Below, piece by piece: positions 21,341 to 30,266 of a stretch of DNA of 64,000 nt (position 1 is the stretch's first letter; each line of letters begins with the position of its first letter). This DNA comes from Eriocheir sinensis. Taxonomy: Eukaryota; Arthropoda; Malacostraca; Decapoda; Varunidae. The position numbers were made by a program, and so were the translations under genes. The notes under the pieces are model-generated. The model worked only from the letters and a program-made list of their open reading frames with translations. It had not been told where the DNA came from and did not search any database. Location of the stretch: positions 17,501 to 81,500 of the forward strand of contig NW_026112166.1 in NCBI RefSeq assembly GCF_024679095.1. Direction: 5' to 3'.

Positions 21341-21354
21341 AAAGAGCTTCATCA

Positions 21355-21356
<2 letters not shown>

Positions 21357-21397
<41 letters not shown>

Positions 21398-21450
21398 TTA
21401 TATATATATATATATATATATATAGATATATATATATCTATATATATATT
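21357..21450 (+). repeat. (CT)n and (AT)n microsatellites
   Basis: (CT)n at 21357-21393 is followed by (AT)n to about 21450. Confidence 0.93.
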
Positions 21451-21713
21451 TTTTGGCTTTTTTTAAACCACATAAGCAAGGTTTTTCAGCATAAATCACG
21501 CACACTCATCTAGCTTACACCCTCACTGTAGATCCACACACACAGCACACAGTGACACAGGGGCGAGATAGAGATGGGGAAAGCACTAGGCTTGGCACTC
21601 TCACAGGCCCCCACCGCGACGTCACCAGTTCTGAGGCCCACCTCCTAAACAGGCTACAGCACGTCTGTCTTTGCTGCTCCCGGAACCCTAATACTGCCGC
21701 TCAGTGTTGACTG

Positions 21714-21715
<2 letters not shown>

Positions 21716-21752
<37 letters not shown>

Positions 21753-21801
21753 CAACAACAACAACAACAACAAAATAATAATAATAATAATAATAATTAA
21801 A

Positions 21802-21870
<69 letters not shown>
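21716..21870 (+). repeat. (CA)n-(CAA)n-(TAA)n-(AT)n compound microsatellite
   Basis: Four simple repeats stand back to back, ending in a long (AT)n run that abuts the solo-LTR candidate. Confidence 0.95.
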
Positions 21871-21874
<4 letters not shown>

Positions 21875-22400
21875 ACGCCACCCCCCCTACCACACACCAT
21901 ACACGGGCAGGCAGGTGGCGTGATCCCCACCAGAACAGCCACACGGGCACCAGTCACTCACAGCGGCCCACACAGAACACCGAGGGGAGCAGGAACGAGG
22001 CAGGGCACAAAGGATACACGTTCAACACTAAGTTCTAGTTTAATGACAGGTTCCTCACACAGTACAGCAACTTTCAAGGGCACAGAACAGTTAGTTAATC
22101 AGGCACAGTACAGGGGCACGGCAGACACGCACACCGGATGCACACAGCTCGCGAGCGGAGCAGCTCAACACTCTCTCAAGCCCAGACACGCGTCTTCTCA
22201 ACCACCCCTCAGCGCCTCTCGCTCGCCACCCTCCACCCTGCCGACTCAGCACTTCCTGCCCGGCGGCCGGAGGCCCCGGGCTCCCCTCTGTCTCTCTTGT
22301 CCCAACAAGTAGAGTTGCACCATGCTGAGCTAACATTGCATCATGCTACAATTTCATCACATTACACATACAATCATTCACATACAGCACATTCGTAACA
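21871..22400 (+). mobile_element. candidate solo LTR inserted in (AT)n
   Basis: The 530-bp block begins TGTTACGCCACC and ends ATTCGTAACA. It therefore has TG..CA ends with a 7-base inverted terminus (TGTTACG/CGTAACA). ATAT lies on both sides, as expected for a target duplication in an (AT)n tract, though the tract itself makes this weak. The interior is GC-richer than the flanks and has no conserved coding frame. Confidence 0.5.
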
Positions 22401-22739
22401 ATATATATAACTAAATCCAGCTGCTGTTACTTCTTGAGGCTTCGCTGGTAGGGGGGGCAAACTGAGGCTTGGGGGCAACTTGGGGGGCAACTGCCCCCAA
22501 GACCCTAAATGACGCCCTGCCCCCCTCCCCCTTTATTTTACAGCAAAGGCTCAGCACAAGGGCACAAGAAAAGGAAACAATAAAAAAGCCCGCTACTCGC
22601 TGTTCTTAATACTACAACGATTACGGAGACTCCTTATTTCTCTCCTTTATTGTGTATTTTACCACGGCCAGTCAGCTGATAAGGGCAATAGCAAAGCCTA
22701 TATTTCCTCCTGCTACTGTTCTTTATTTCGATACTGCAA

Positions 22740-22925
22740 CCTTGAACTATGATTTTTTTATGCAGCTGTACTACAACCATATCTACAAGTAGCATTGCCT
22801 TGTACTACCGTTACCTTCTACTTCCCTATGCAGCTGTTAATTACTACTACTACTACTACTACTACTACAACTCCTTATGCAGCTGTTACTCCAACTACTG
22901 CAACCCCTCTCACAACTATTGCTTA
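22740..22925 (+). repeat. (CTA)n triplet-rich stretch
   Basis: A TACTAC triplet run at about 22843-22868 lies in low-complexity sequence upstream of the LINE fragment. Confidence 0.7.
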
Positions 22926-22944
22926 AATGACTCTCATAAGCAGG

Positions 22945-23655
22945 TCTGGGTGCGAGAGGGATTTAGGGGTCTTAGTGAGCTCTGATCTCCGTCCAAGGGC
23001 ACAATGCATTCAAGCTAGAAATCGAGCTAATAGGGTACTGGGATTTATTTCAAGGAGCGTAAGCAACAGAAGCCCCGAAGTCTTCCTCAAACTATATTTA
23101 GCATTAGTTAGACCTCATCTTGACTATGCGGTTCAGTTCTGGTCACCCTACGATAGAATGGATATCAAAATGTTAGAATCAGTGCAGAGGAGGATGACTA
23201 AGATGATTCAGGGGTTGAGAAACTTGCCATACGAGGAAAGACTCAAACAGTTAAACTTGCATTCTCTAGAAAGGCGAAGGGTGCGTGGAGACATGATCGA
23301 GGTTTATAAATGGATGAAGGGCTTTAATAAGGGAGACATTCATAAGGTTTTGTTGGTAAGAGAACCGGGTAGGACACGAAGTAACGGGTTTAAACTGGAT
23401 AAATTCAGATTCAACAGGGACATAGGCAAAAATTGGTTTACTAACAGGGTGGTGGATGAGTGGAATAGGCTTAGCAGTCATGTGGTGAGTGCCAATACAA
23501 TTGTCACATTAAAAAATAGACTAGATAAATTCATGGACAGCGATATTAGGTGGGGTTAGATACACGGGAGCTTAGGGTCAAAGGAGCTGCCTCGTACAGG
23601 CCTACCGGCCTCCTGCAGACTCCTGCGTTCTTATGTTCTTATGTTCTTATAAGCC
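22945..23655 (+). pseudogene. CR1/L2-like LINE, 5'-truncated 3' end
   Basis: An open frame to TAG at 23557-23559 encodes the post-catalytic part of reverse transcriptase and the C-terminal region. Motifs are CERDLGVLVSSDLRP, YLALVRPHLDYAVQFWSP, LESVQRRMTKMI, YEERLKQLNLHSLERRR and NWFTNRVVDEWNRL. It is followed by a short 3' UTR ending in GTTCTTATGTTCTTATGTTC, an 8-bp tandem terminus as in CR1-type elements. There is no FADD box, so it is a dead 5'-truncated insertion. The frame is intact and it looks recent. Confidence 0.88.
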
Positions 23656-23659
23656 TACC

Positions 23660-24334
23660 GGAGCGCCATATGTAAAAAGAAAAAAAAATGTATTCGTGCA
23701 CATTCGGCGAAGGACCGCGAATTTTTCATGCAACATGAAACTCTCGTGTCGGTAGTGACATGCTGTCAAAAGTCGCGCGGTGGACCCAGACGTGTCCCCG
23801 AAAGGCCGAGAACAGGCAAGCAAGATGCCGAACTTGTACACGACACAGGATGACTTGCATATTCGTGCACATTCGTGAACCAAAATTCGGCAGTGTATTT
23901 CTAGCACAATGAAGGGCGTTAATTCGTGACGACTGGCGGCTCAGAAATATTGGCAAACGCTGCCGCCATCATAAGATTTGTAATTTCATTTTGCAATCAC
24001 AAGCACAACAACAACTTCTGGGCATGGTTACGTTTCACTGGCACAAATTTGGGTGCCAGCACAGCACGCACGCACTCCTGCTGCCTCCCTCTTGGGGTGA
24101 TTGACACAATTAGGGTCGTCACCCTAAAATTAGAAAAAATGTGGAATAATGCAACATCTCGATCACTCTCCAATACGGAACGGATCCATACTTTAAGGTG
24201 GGAACTCTTCAAATTTCTCGAGCTGCCATGACTGCCAGCCGCTGCCCGCTGTTGGTAAGGCCAGGAGGAAAAGGGAGAGACGTTGCGTCGAGTTTGTTAC
24301 AAATATTTTAGGAGAACCTTGACAAATTTTACGG
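23660..24334. other. no gene seen
   Basis: Unique sequence; short open frames without recognisable motifs. Part of 24160-24230 resembles the dispersed repeat at 19587. Confidence 0.45.
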
Positions 24335-24521
24335 ACTGGTTTTGTGACTAACCGAAAAATGCGCTCACTACAATTTTAAGATACTGAATTTTATCTGCTT
24401 GACCACTCATGACGCCAAATACTGAACAAATGGAATTCCGCATTGGTTCAATAGGGAATGCTACATTTCACTCTCGAATACAGAACGATTCCGTATTTTA
24501 AGGAATGGGTGGCAACCCTAG
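24335..24521 (+). repeat. dispersed repeat, copy 2
   Basis: It matches 19587-19786 (GTGACTAACCGAAAAATGCGCTC, TTATCTGCTTGACCACTCA, GGTGGCAACCCTAG). Confidence 0.6.
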
Positions 24522-25306
24522 ATACAGCGGAAAGTCTCGGCCTAAGTATTGTAGCCCATATACCCCGGAACCCATGGAGAGTGCTATTAAGATGTTTACG
24601 GCCAAATTATCCTTTGAAATTCCTGGGTAGAATTCGATGACAGTCGGCAAGGCTGCCGCCAAGACAGTCGCTAAGACAGTCGGCCAAGTCCTTGGCAACT
24701 GCTGGCCATCTGGTCGGCCAACCAGTTCACAGACAGTTTGCAAGACTGTCGTCAAGACCGTCTGCGACTGTCGGCCAATCGGTCAGTAAAGTCGTGGTTG
24801 TCGTAAACATGGCGCCATTTAAAAAAAATGACCGCTGAGACTCGTCTTGAGAGTAGCTGCCAGGTTGCCGACAAAGGCGAACCCCTCTGACAATCATGGA
24901 GTCGAGTCGAGGCCGGCAGGGTATTGGGTTTTCACTTAATATATTCACTTTTAACTCATTTGTAGCAACTTACCAAATATGATTAGTGTGCAAAATTCAT
25001 TTTAAACGTAATGTTCAACTCACTTTATCTTTTTCACTTGTCCTCGACCATCGCCTGAGGATTGCCACTTGTAGAAGCCGTGGGAGTCATCTTTTCGGCG
25101 ATGTAGGACACTATGCAGTCCGCAAATGAACTGAATATTCGGGTGTTAACGCCGAGACTAAATTAAAATCTCCTGAGTTCCTAGTCCTCGCTGCTCGGCG
25201 CTACTAGGAGCATTTGGAATTCTTGTCAGCCATTTTTTGAAATTCGGACAATTGGTATTTTGGGATGATCCGTGTTCGGAGTATAGGGTATTTACTGTAA
25301 TAATGT

Positions 25307-25310
<4 letters not shown>
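24522..25310. other. no gene seen; short GACAGTCGGC-like repeats
   Basis: Bases 24635-24785 contain several imperfect copies of AAGACAGTCGGCCAAG and its inverse. No exon was recognised. Confidence 0.4.
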
Positions 25311-25378
<68 letters not shown>

Positions 25379-25396
25379 TACACACACACACATACA
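25311..25396 (+). repeat. (CT)n and (CA)n microsatellites
   Basis: (CT)n at 25311-25363 is followed by interrupted (CA)n to 25396. Confidence 0.95.
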
Positions 25397-25652
25397 CACG
25401 GCCCGGTAGCTCAGGGGTAGAGCGTCTGGCTCACAATTCCCCGGCCGGGTGAAGATACGTTGGGTTTATCTTCTTTCACGTGTAGCCCCTGTTCACCCAG
25501 CAGTGAGTAGATACGCGACGTCAGGCAAGGAGTTGTGACCTCGTTGTCGCGGTGTGTTGTGTGTGAGTGGTCTCAGTCCTACCCAAAGATCGGTACTACG
25601 AGCTCTGTGCTCTTCCGTAGGGGAACGGCTGGCTGTCTCGAGAGACCCGCAG
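25397..25652 (+). mobile_element. tRNA-derived SINE-3
   Basis: CCCGGTAGCTCAGGGGTAGAGCG at 25400 is a tRNA-like head with a good A box. The B box is degraded. The body shares CCTGTTCACCCAGCAGTGA with SINE-2. It runs to the 3' terminus of the LINE at 25654. Confidence 0.6.
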
Positions 25653-25778
25653 CAGATTTACATAGATTTACATAGAAAATCAGACCACACAGACCCCATG
25701 GTCCAGACTTGGTGGTCTGTCCTTAAACCTAAGTGATTTTACATTAATCAGAAGACTCCAAAACGTTGCATTTCTACT

Positions 25779-27466
25779 CTAGTTGATATTAAGTTGAAGG
25801 AAGTGACGGTCGAGCTTATTTTTGAAGGAGTCAATCGTGTTACACTGGACCACTGATGGTGGAAGCTTATTCCATTCTCGCACTACAACGTTGGTGAAGA
25901 AAAATTTGGTGCAATCTGAATTTACTTGTCTACATCTGAGTTTTACGCCATTGTTCCTCGTGCGCAGACTGTCATCGATCATAAACAATGTTGATCTGTC
26001 TACATTCGTGAAACCATTAAGTATTTTAAAACATTCGATCAATTTTCCTCGGAGGCGACGTTTCTCAAGAGAGAACATGTTAAGGATAGAAAGCCTTTCT
26101 TCGTAGGATTTGTTGCGCAAGGAAGGGATCATTTTCGTTGCCCGACGCTGAACACCTTCTAATTTAGCAATATCCTTTGCATGGTGCGGGGACCAAAACT
26201 GTACCGCATATTCCAAGTGGGGTCTGACTAAACTGTTGTAGAGCGGGAGTATTACATCTTTATTCTTGAATACAAAGTTTCTTTTAATGAAGCCCAACAT
26301 TCTGTTCGCTTTATTTGCTGCATCGATGCATTGCTGTGAGAATTTGAGGTTTGACGCGATTTTGACCCCCAAGTCTTTGGCGCATTGAACGCTTTTGAGT
26401 TTAACGCCGCGCATTTCGTATTCGAACTTCTTATTCCTCGTTCCAACTTGAAGGACCTGGCACTTGTCTACGTTAAAGGGCATCTCCCATCTATCCGACC
26501 AAGCTGAAATTTTGTGCAAATCCTCTTGGAGGCTTTGCCTGTCTTCGTCAGTGAGAACCGAGTTACCAATCTTTGTGTCGTCTGCAAATTTACTAATGCG
26601 GTTATTGAGTCCAACATCCACGTCGTTGATGTAAATAATGAAGAGCAGTGGGCCAAGGACCGAGCCCTGAGGGACGCCACTAGTGACAGGCGCCCACTCT
26701 GAGTTAAATCCGTCAATCACTACTCTTTGTTGTCTGTTGCTCAACCAATTCGCGATCCATTGGTTTACTTGACCGTCAATACCTATTTGCTTTAATTTGT
26801 AAAGTATTTTATGATGTGGGACTTTATCAAACGCATTCTGGAAATCAAGATGGACTACGTCCAGTGATTTGGTTACGTCATAAACAGTGAAGAGGTCGTT
26901 ATAAAAGATTAATAGGTTTCATAGGCAGGATCTTTTGTTACGAAGCCATGTTGTGAGTCCCCAATTAATGAGTGGCTTTCAAGGTAACTCGCAATTTTGC
27001 CTCTAATTATGCTCTCAAGTAGCTTACCTACAACCAAAGCTAGACTAATGGGCCTGTAATTACCTGGTACTTTCTTGTCTCCTTTCTTGAAAATCGGTGT
27101 CACGTTAGCCTTTTTCCAATCTGAAGGGACGATGCCTTGTCGCAAGGACATATTGAATACGGTTGTGAGGGAGGAGAGTATTTCGCTCTTCGTTTCTTTC
27201 AGCAGAGTTGGATATACTTTGTCAGGTCCAGGACTTTTATTTGTTTTAAGTGAATGGAGAGCTTTAAGGACTTCATCGGTTGTTATTTCAAAATTAGGCA
27301 ATGCATGCTCGAGATTTACAATAGTACTGGTGTTGGTGGTAGCGAGAGGAAGACTGTTAGTATTAAACACCGAGGAAAAGTAATTGTTTAAGAGGTTTGC
27401 AATGTGTTGGCTGTCAGTCACTAGTGCACCGTCGCTGTTTGTTAAAGGTCCAATACCACTTTTGAT
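25779..27466 (-). pseudogene. LINE ORF2: reverse transcriptase and C-terminal domain
   Basis: The upstream part (27421-26909) holds LKTNKSPGPDKVYPTLLKE and PVIYKP-type motif NYRPISLALVVGKLLE, then SQHGFV. The downstream part (26744-25779 and the in-frame region above it) holds DFQNAFDKVPHH, GVPQGSVLGPLLFIIYINDV, the catalytic FADDTK box, LGVKIASNLKFS, LYNSLVRPHLEYAVQFWSPH, VQRRATKMI and a final VVREWNKLPPSVV, with TAA at 25779. A one-base loss in an A-run near 26938 and a TGA near 26925 separate the parts. The enzyme would copy LINE RNA at a nicked target. Confidence 0.88.
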
Positions 27467-27480
27467 CGCCTTTCTGTTGT

Positions 27481-28767
27481 TTATGTAACTGAAGAAAGAT
27501 TTCGGGTTATTTTACAGTTGGCTGCAATATTTTCTTCATATCTACGCTTTGCCTGACCTACTAGTCTTTTTACTCGTCGCCTGGCATCATTATAGAGTCT
27601 AATGTTCTCGGGCGTGCTTTGTTCTTTCTTTAACCTGTAAAACAATTTTCTCTCATTGACTGATTGTTTAATTTCGCTATTAAACCACGGTGGGCTTTTA
27701 TTAGTGTTAATTCGCTTCTCGCACAAGGGGACGAATGTGTTCTGCTGATTGAGTAAGTGATTTTTAAGGCTTAGCCAGGCTTCCTCTACGTTGCCGTCAT
27801 CTGATAGTTGTATTTCTGTTAGTTTTTGTCGGATTTCTATGAAGTTAGCTCTTTTGAAATTGGGCACCTTTACTTTATTTTCAGTCACTGATGATTGAGC
27901 TTTAATGTCGACGCGCACTAATTTATGATCGCAAGAACCGAGGTGTTCTCCTACCGTGACACTACTGACAAGGTTATCTTGGGTCGTTATAACAAGGTCG
28001 AGTATATTATTTTGTCGAGTTGGCTCAGAAACCATTTGGCTTAGATAATTTTCTTCTAGAAATTCGATCATTCTATGTGACTCGCCTTCTGTACCCGACA
28101 GTGTCGCCCAGTCGATATGGGGGAGGTTAAAGTCTCCTAATATCAGTGAGTCGCTGTTATTAAGTGACTGCCTTAAGACGCTGTACATTTCAAGGTCGTC
28201 ATCGAGTGATTGCCCGGGAGGTCTGTAGGTGACAGATATATTTAAATTGACTTTTGCAATGTTTATCGACGCACAAATGTTCAACGTTACTGTTTCCGGT
28301 GTTTTGTCAGTGGGTTGCAAATAGCTTTTGACATAAAGGGCGACGCCACCGCCTCTACGGTTTACACGATCTTTGTTGAAGAGTCTGTAGCCATCTATGT
28401 TGTATTCGGAACTTAAATCAATATTTGTGGTGTCGATAAATGTTTCGGTTATAGCAATTATGTCAAAATTTTCTGTTAAAGCAAGACATCTCAGTTCATC
28501 AAATTTGTTTCTTAGGCTACGCGCATTGAAACTAAGGATTTTTAATTTATCTAGAGGCTTGTTAATACAGCTGGTGGTACTTGCGGGATAACGGTAACGG
28601 GTTTGTTGCGATGCACGGCGTCTATTTACACGGGCGGGGTGGAGGGACGTGGTGACTCGTTTTTGCTCGGATGACACGCACTGCTTCGTTGAGGAGCCTT
28701 CCGAGTCTGGCTGCCCCGATGGGAGAAAGGTGCAATCCGTCCCTGTGGAAAAGTTCATTTTGTCCAT
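27481..28767 (-). pseudogene. LINE ORF2: AP-like endonuclease
   Basis: The EEP endonuclease motifs occur in order: LSFNARSLRNKFDEL, IIAITET, RRGGGVALYVK, VTYRPPG, LILGDFNLPHIDW, NILDLVITT and GSCDHKLV (the last Asp-His pair is catalytic in this family). The true start is unclear: the first ~50 codons overlap the end of ORF1 in another frame. The frame closes at 27481 through a one-base loss in an A-run near 27513, after which RT continues in another frame. Confidence 0.88.
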
Positions 28768-29675
28768 AGAAATTGTCCCATGCGTTTAGGAACTCCACGT
28801 CAAGCTCCCTACAAAGAGTCTGTAAGCGATTGTTTAGGCTGAAGGCCTTACTGAAAAAGTCGCTCTCCGCCCAAGTCCGTGGTAGAACTCCTGAAATCAA
28901 AATGTTAGGGGATTTAGTCTTATACTGCTGGATGAGCCTACGGTACTTCTCCAGGAGTTCCTCAGACCGGGTCGTGGTGACGTCGTTCGTACCTGTGTGG
29001 ATAACAAACAGTGAATCATTAGTAGCCTGGGGGGAGATCTCCTCAAGAGCAGCAGTTATGTCGTCGATCCCAGCACCAGGATAGCAATAGTTCCGTCTTC
29101 GACGAGGAACTCTGCCGCAGAACTCAACGACCTGCTGGCGAATCATGGAGTCACCCACCAGGAAGGTGCTCTCCTGCTCGTCCTCCTCCTCCAGAATGGC
29201 AAACCTGTTGAAGCAATGAACAGGATAAATCGCTTGTCTGGCTGGTTTGGCTCCTCCATTCACGACGGTGAAGCCATCATGGCGGTGCCACTAGCATCCT
29301 CCCGTTGCGTGGTGTTGTCCGCTGGTGTCGACGGTACCGCTGAGGGCAAGGGGGCGGTTGGAGAAGGGTTTGGCACCACAGCAACGTTAGCCTGGATGAA
29401 TTCCTGCAAGGAGGCAACAGTGCGAGAAAGCTCTATTATTTTATTCTGACCTGCTTCCATCTTCTCTTCTTGCTCCTGCAGTCTGGTCTCGAGATGCTGC
29501 CTGGTGAGAGAAAGCTCCATTATTTTATTCTGGCCTTCTTCCATCTTCTCTTCCTGCTCCTGCAGTCTTGTCTCGAGATGCTGCCTGGACAGACACAGTC
29601 GACAGACAGCAGAACGCCCTGTAAAAAGTGAGCTGAGAAGCTACCGTTACAAGTACTGCACTTCTTAGGCGCCAT
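28622..29675 (-). pseudogene. LINE ORF1: coiled coil plus SGNH esterase
   Basis: The start MAPKKCSTCNG at 29675 gives a short Cys-rich head. A coiled coil follows in two near-repeats (TRLQEQEEKMEAGQNKIIEL) at 29544-29260. The SGNH hydrolase fold lies in 29263-28622: block I FLVGDSMIRQ (catalytic Ser), block III IHTGTND (Asn), and block V DGLHLSPIGAARL (Asp/His). Two frameshifts (near 29600 and 29262) break the frame. ORF1 proteins bind element RNA; what the esterase does is not settled. Confidence 0.85.
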
Positions 29676-29694
29676 CTTAGCTGAAATGAAAGAG

Positions 29695-30188
29695 ATAAAA
29701 CACAAAGTGAAGGGGATTAGGAAAGGGGTGAGGTGTGTGAGAGGTAGTTTAGTAATGGAGGAAAAGTGAGAGAGAGGAGGAGTAGGAAGGGATGTGAGGT
29801 GAGTAAAGAGGGGGAAAGAGAGGTGTGTGAGATCAAGGAGGGTTAGGAAATAGGTGAGGTGGGAGAGAGGAGGAGTAGGAAGGGATGTGAGGTGAGTAAA
29901 GAGGGGGAAGAGAGGCGTGAGTGAGGTGTGTGAGATCAAGGAGGGTTAGGAAATAGGTGAGGTGGGAGAGAGGAGGAGTAGGAAGGGATGTGAGGTGAGT
30001 AAAGAGGGGGAAAGAGAGGCGGTGAGTGAGGTGTGTGAGATCAAGGAGGATTAGGAAATAGGTGAGGTGGGAGAGAGGAGGAGTAGGAAGGGATGTGAGG
30101 TGAGTAAAGAGGGGGAAAGGGAGGCGGTGAGTGAGGTGTGTGAGATCAAGGAGGATTAGGAAATAGGTGAGATGAGTGAGAGGTGAAT
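29695..30188 (-). repeat. about 104-bp minisatellite upstream of the LINE
   Basis: Four to five units contain GGGATGTGAGGTGAGTAAAG and GAGATCAAGGAGGATTAGGAA. The array begins about 20 bp upstream of the LINE ORF1 start and ends in (CA)n at 30189-30212, beside the GTPase gene. It may be the LINE's own tandem 5' UTR. The 130-139-residue minus-strand frames through it are artefacts. Confidence 0.88.
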
Positions 30189-30266
30189 TACACACACACA
30201 CACACACACACATAGGATCAGACAAATGCCCCCAACCCTAATGTTTTCCATCAACAGAGTCCACAC

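Larger units (their letters stand above)
25654..29690 (-). mobile_element. CR1/L2-like LINE, near full length
   Basis: On the minus strand the order is: ORF1 (Cys-rich start, coiled coil, SGNH/esterase domain), endonuclease, reverse transcriptase, C-terminal domain, short 3' UTR. The 3' terminus is the direct repeat CTATGTAAATCTATGTAAATC. An esterase domain in ORF1 is a known trait of CR1 and related clades. ORF1 and ORF2 each carry single-base frameshifts, so this copy is inactive. The clade call rests on domain order and motifs, not a tree. Confidence 0.88.

Noticed and set aside
25397..25470. tRNA gene
   Set aside because: It is only a SINE head: the B box is degraded, no acceptor pairing is evident and the SINE body follows. 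The same applies to all SINE-1 and SINE-2 heads.
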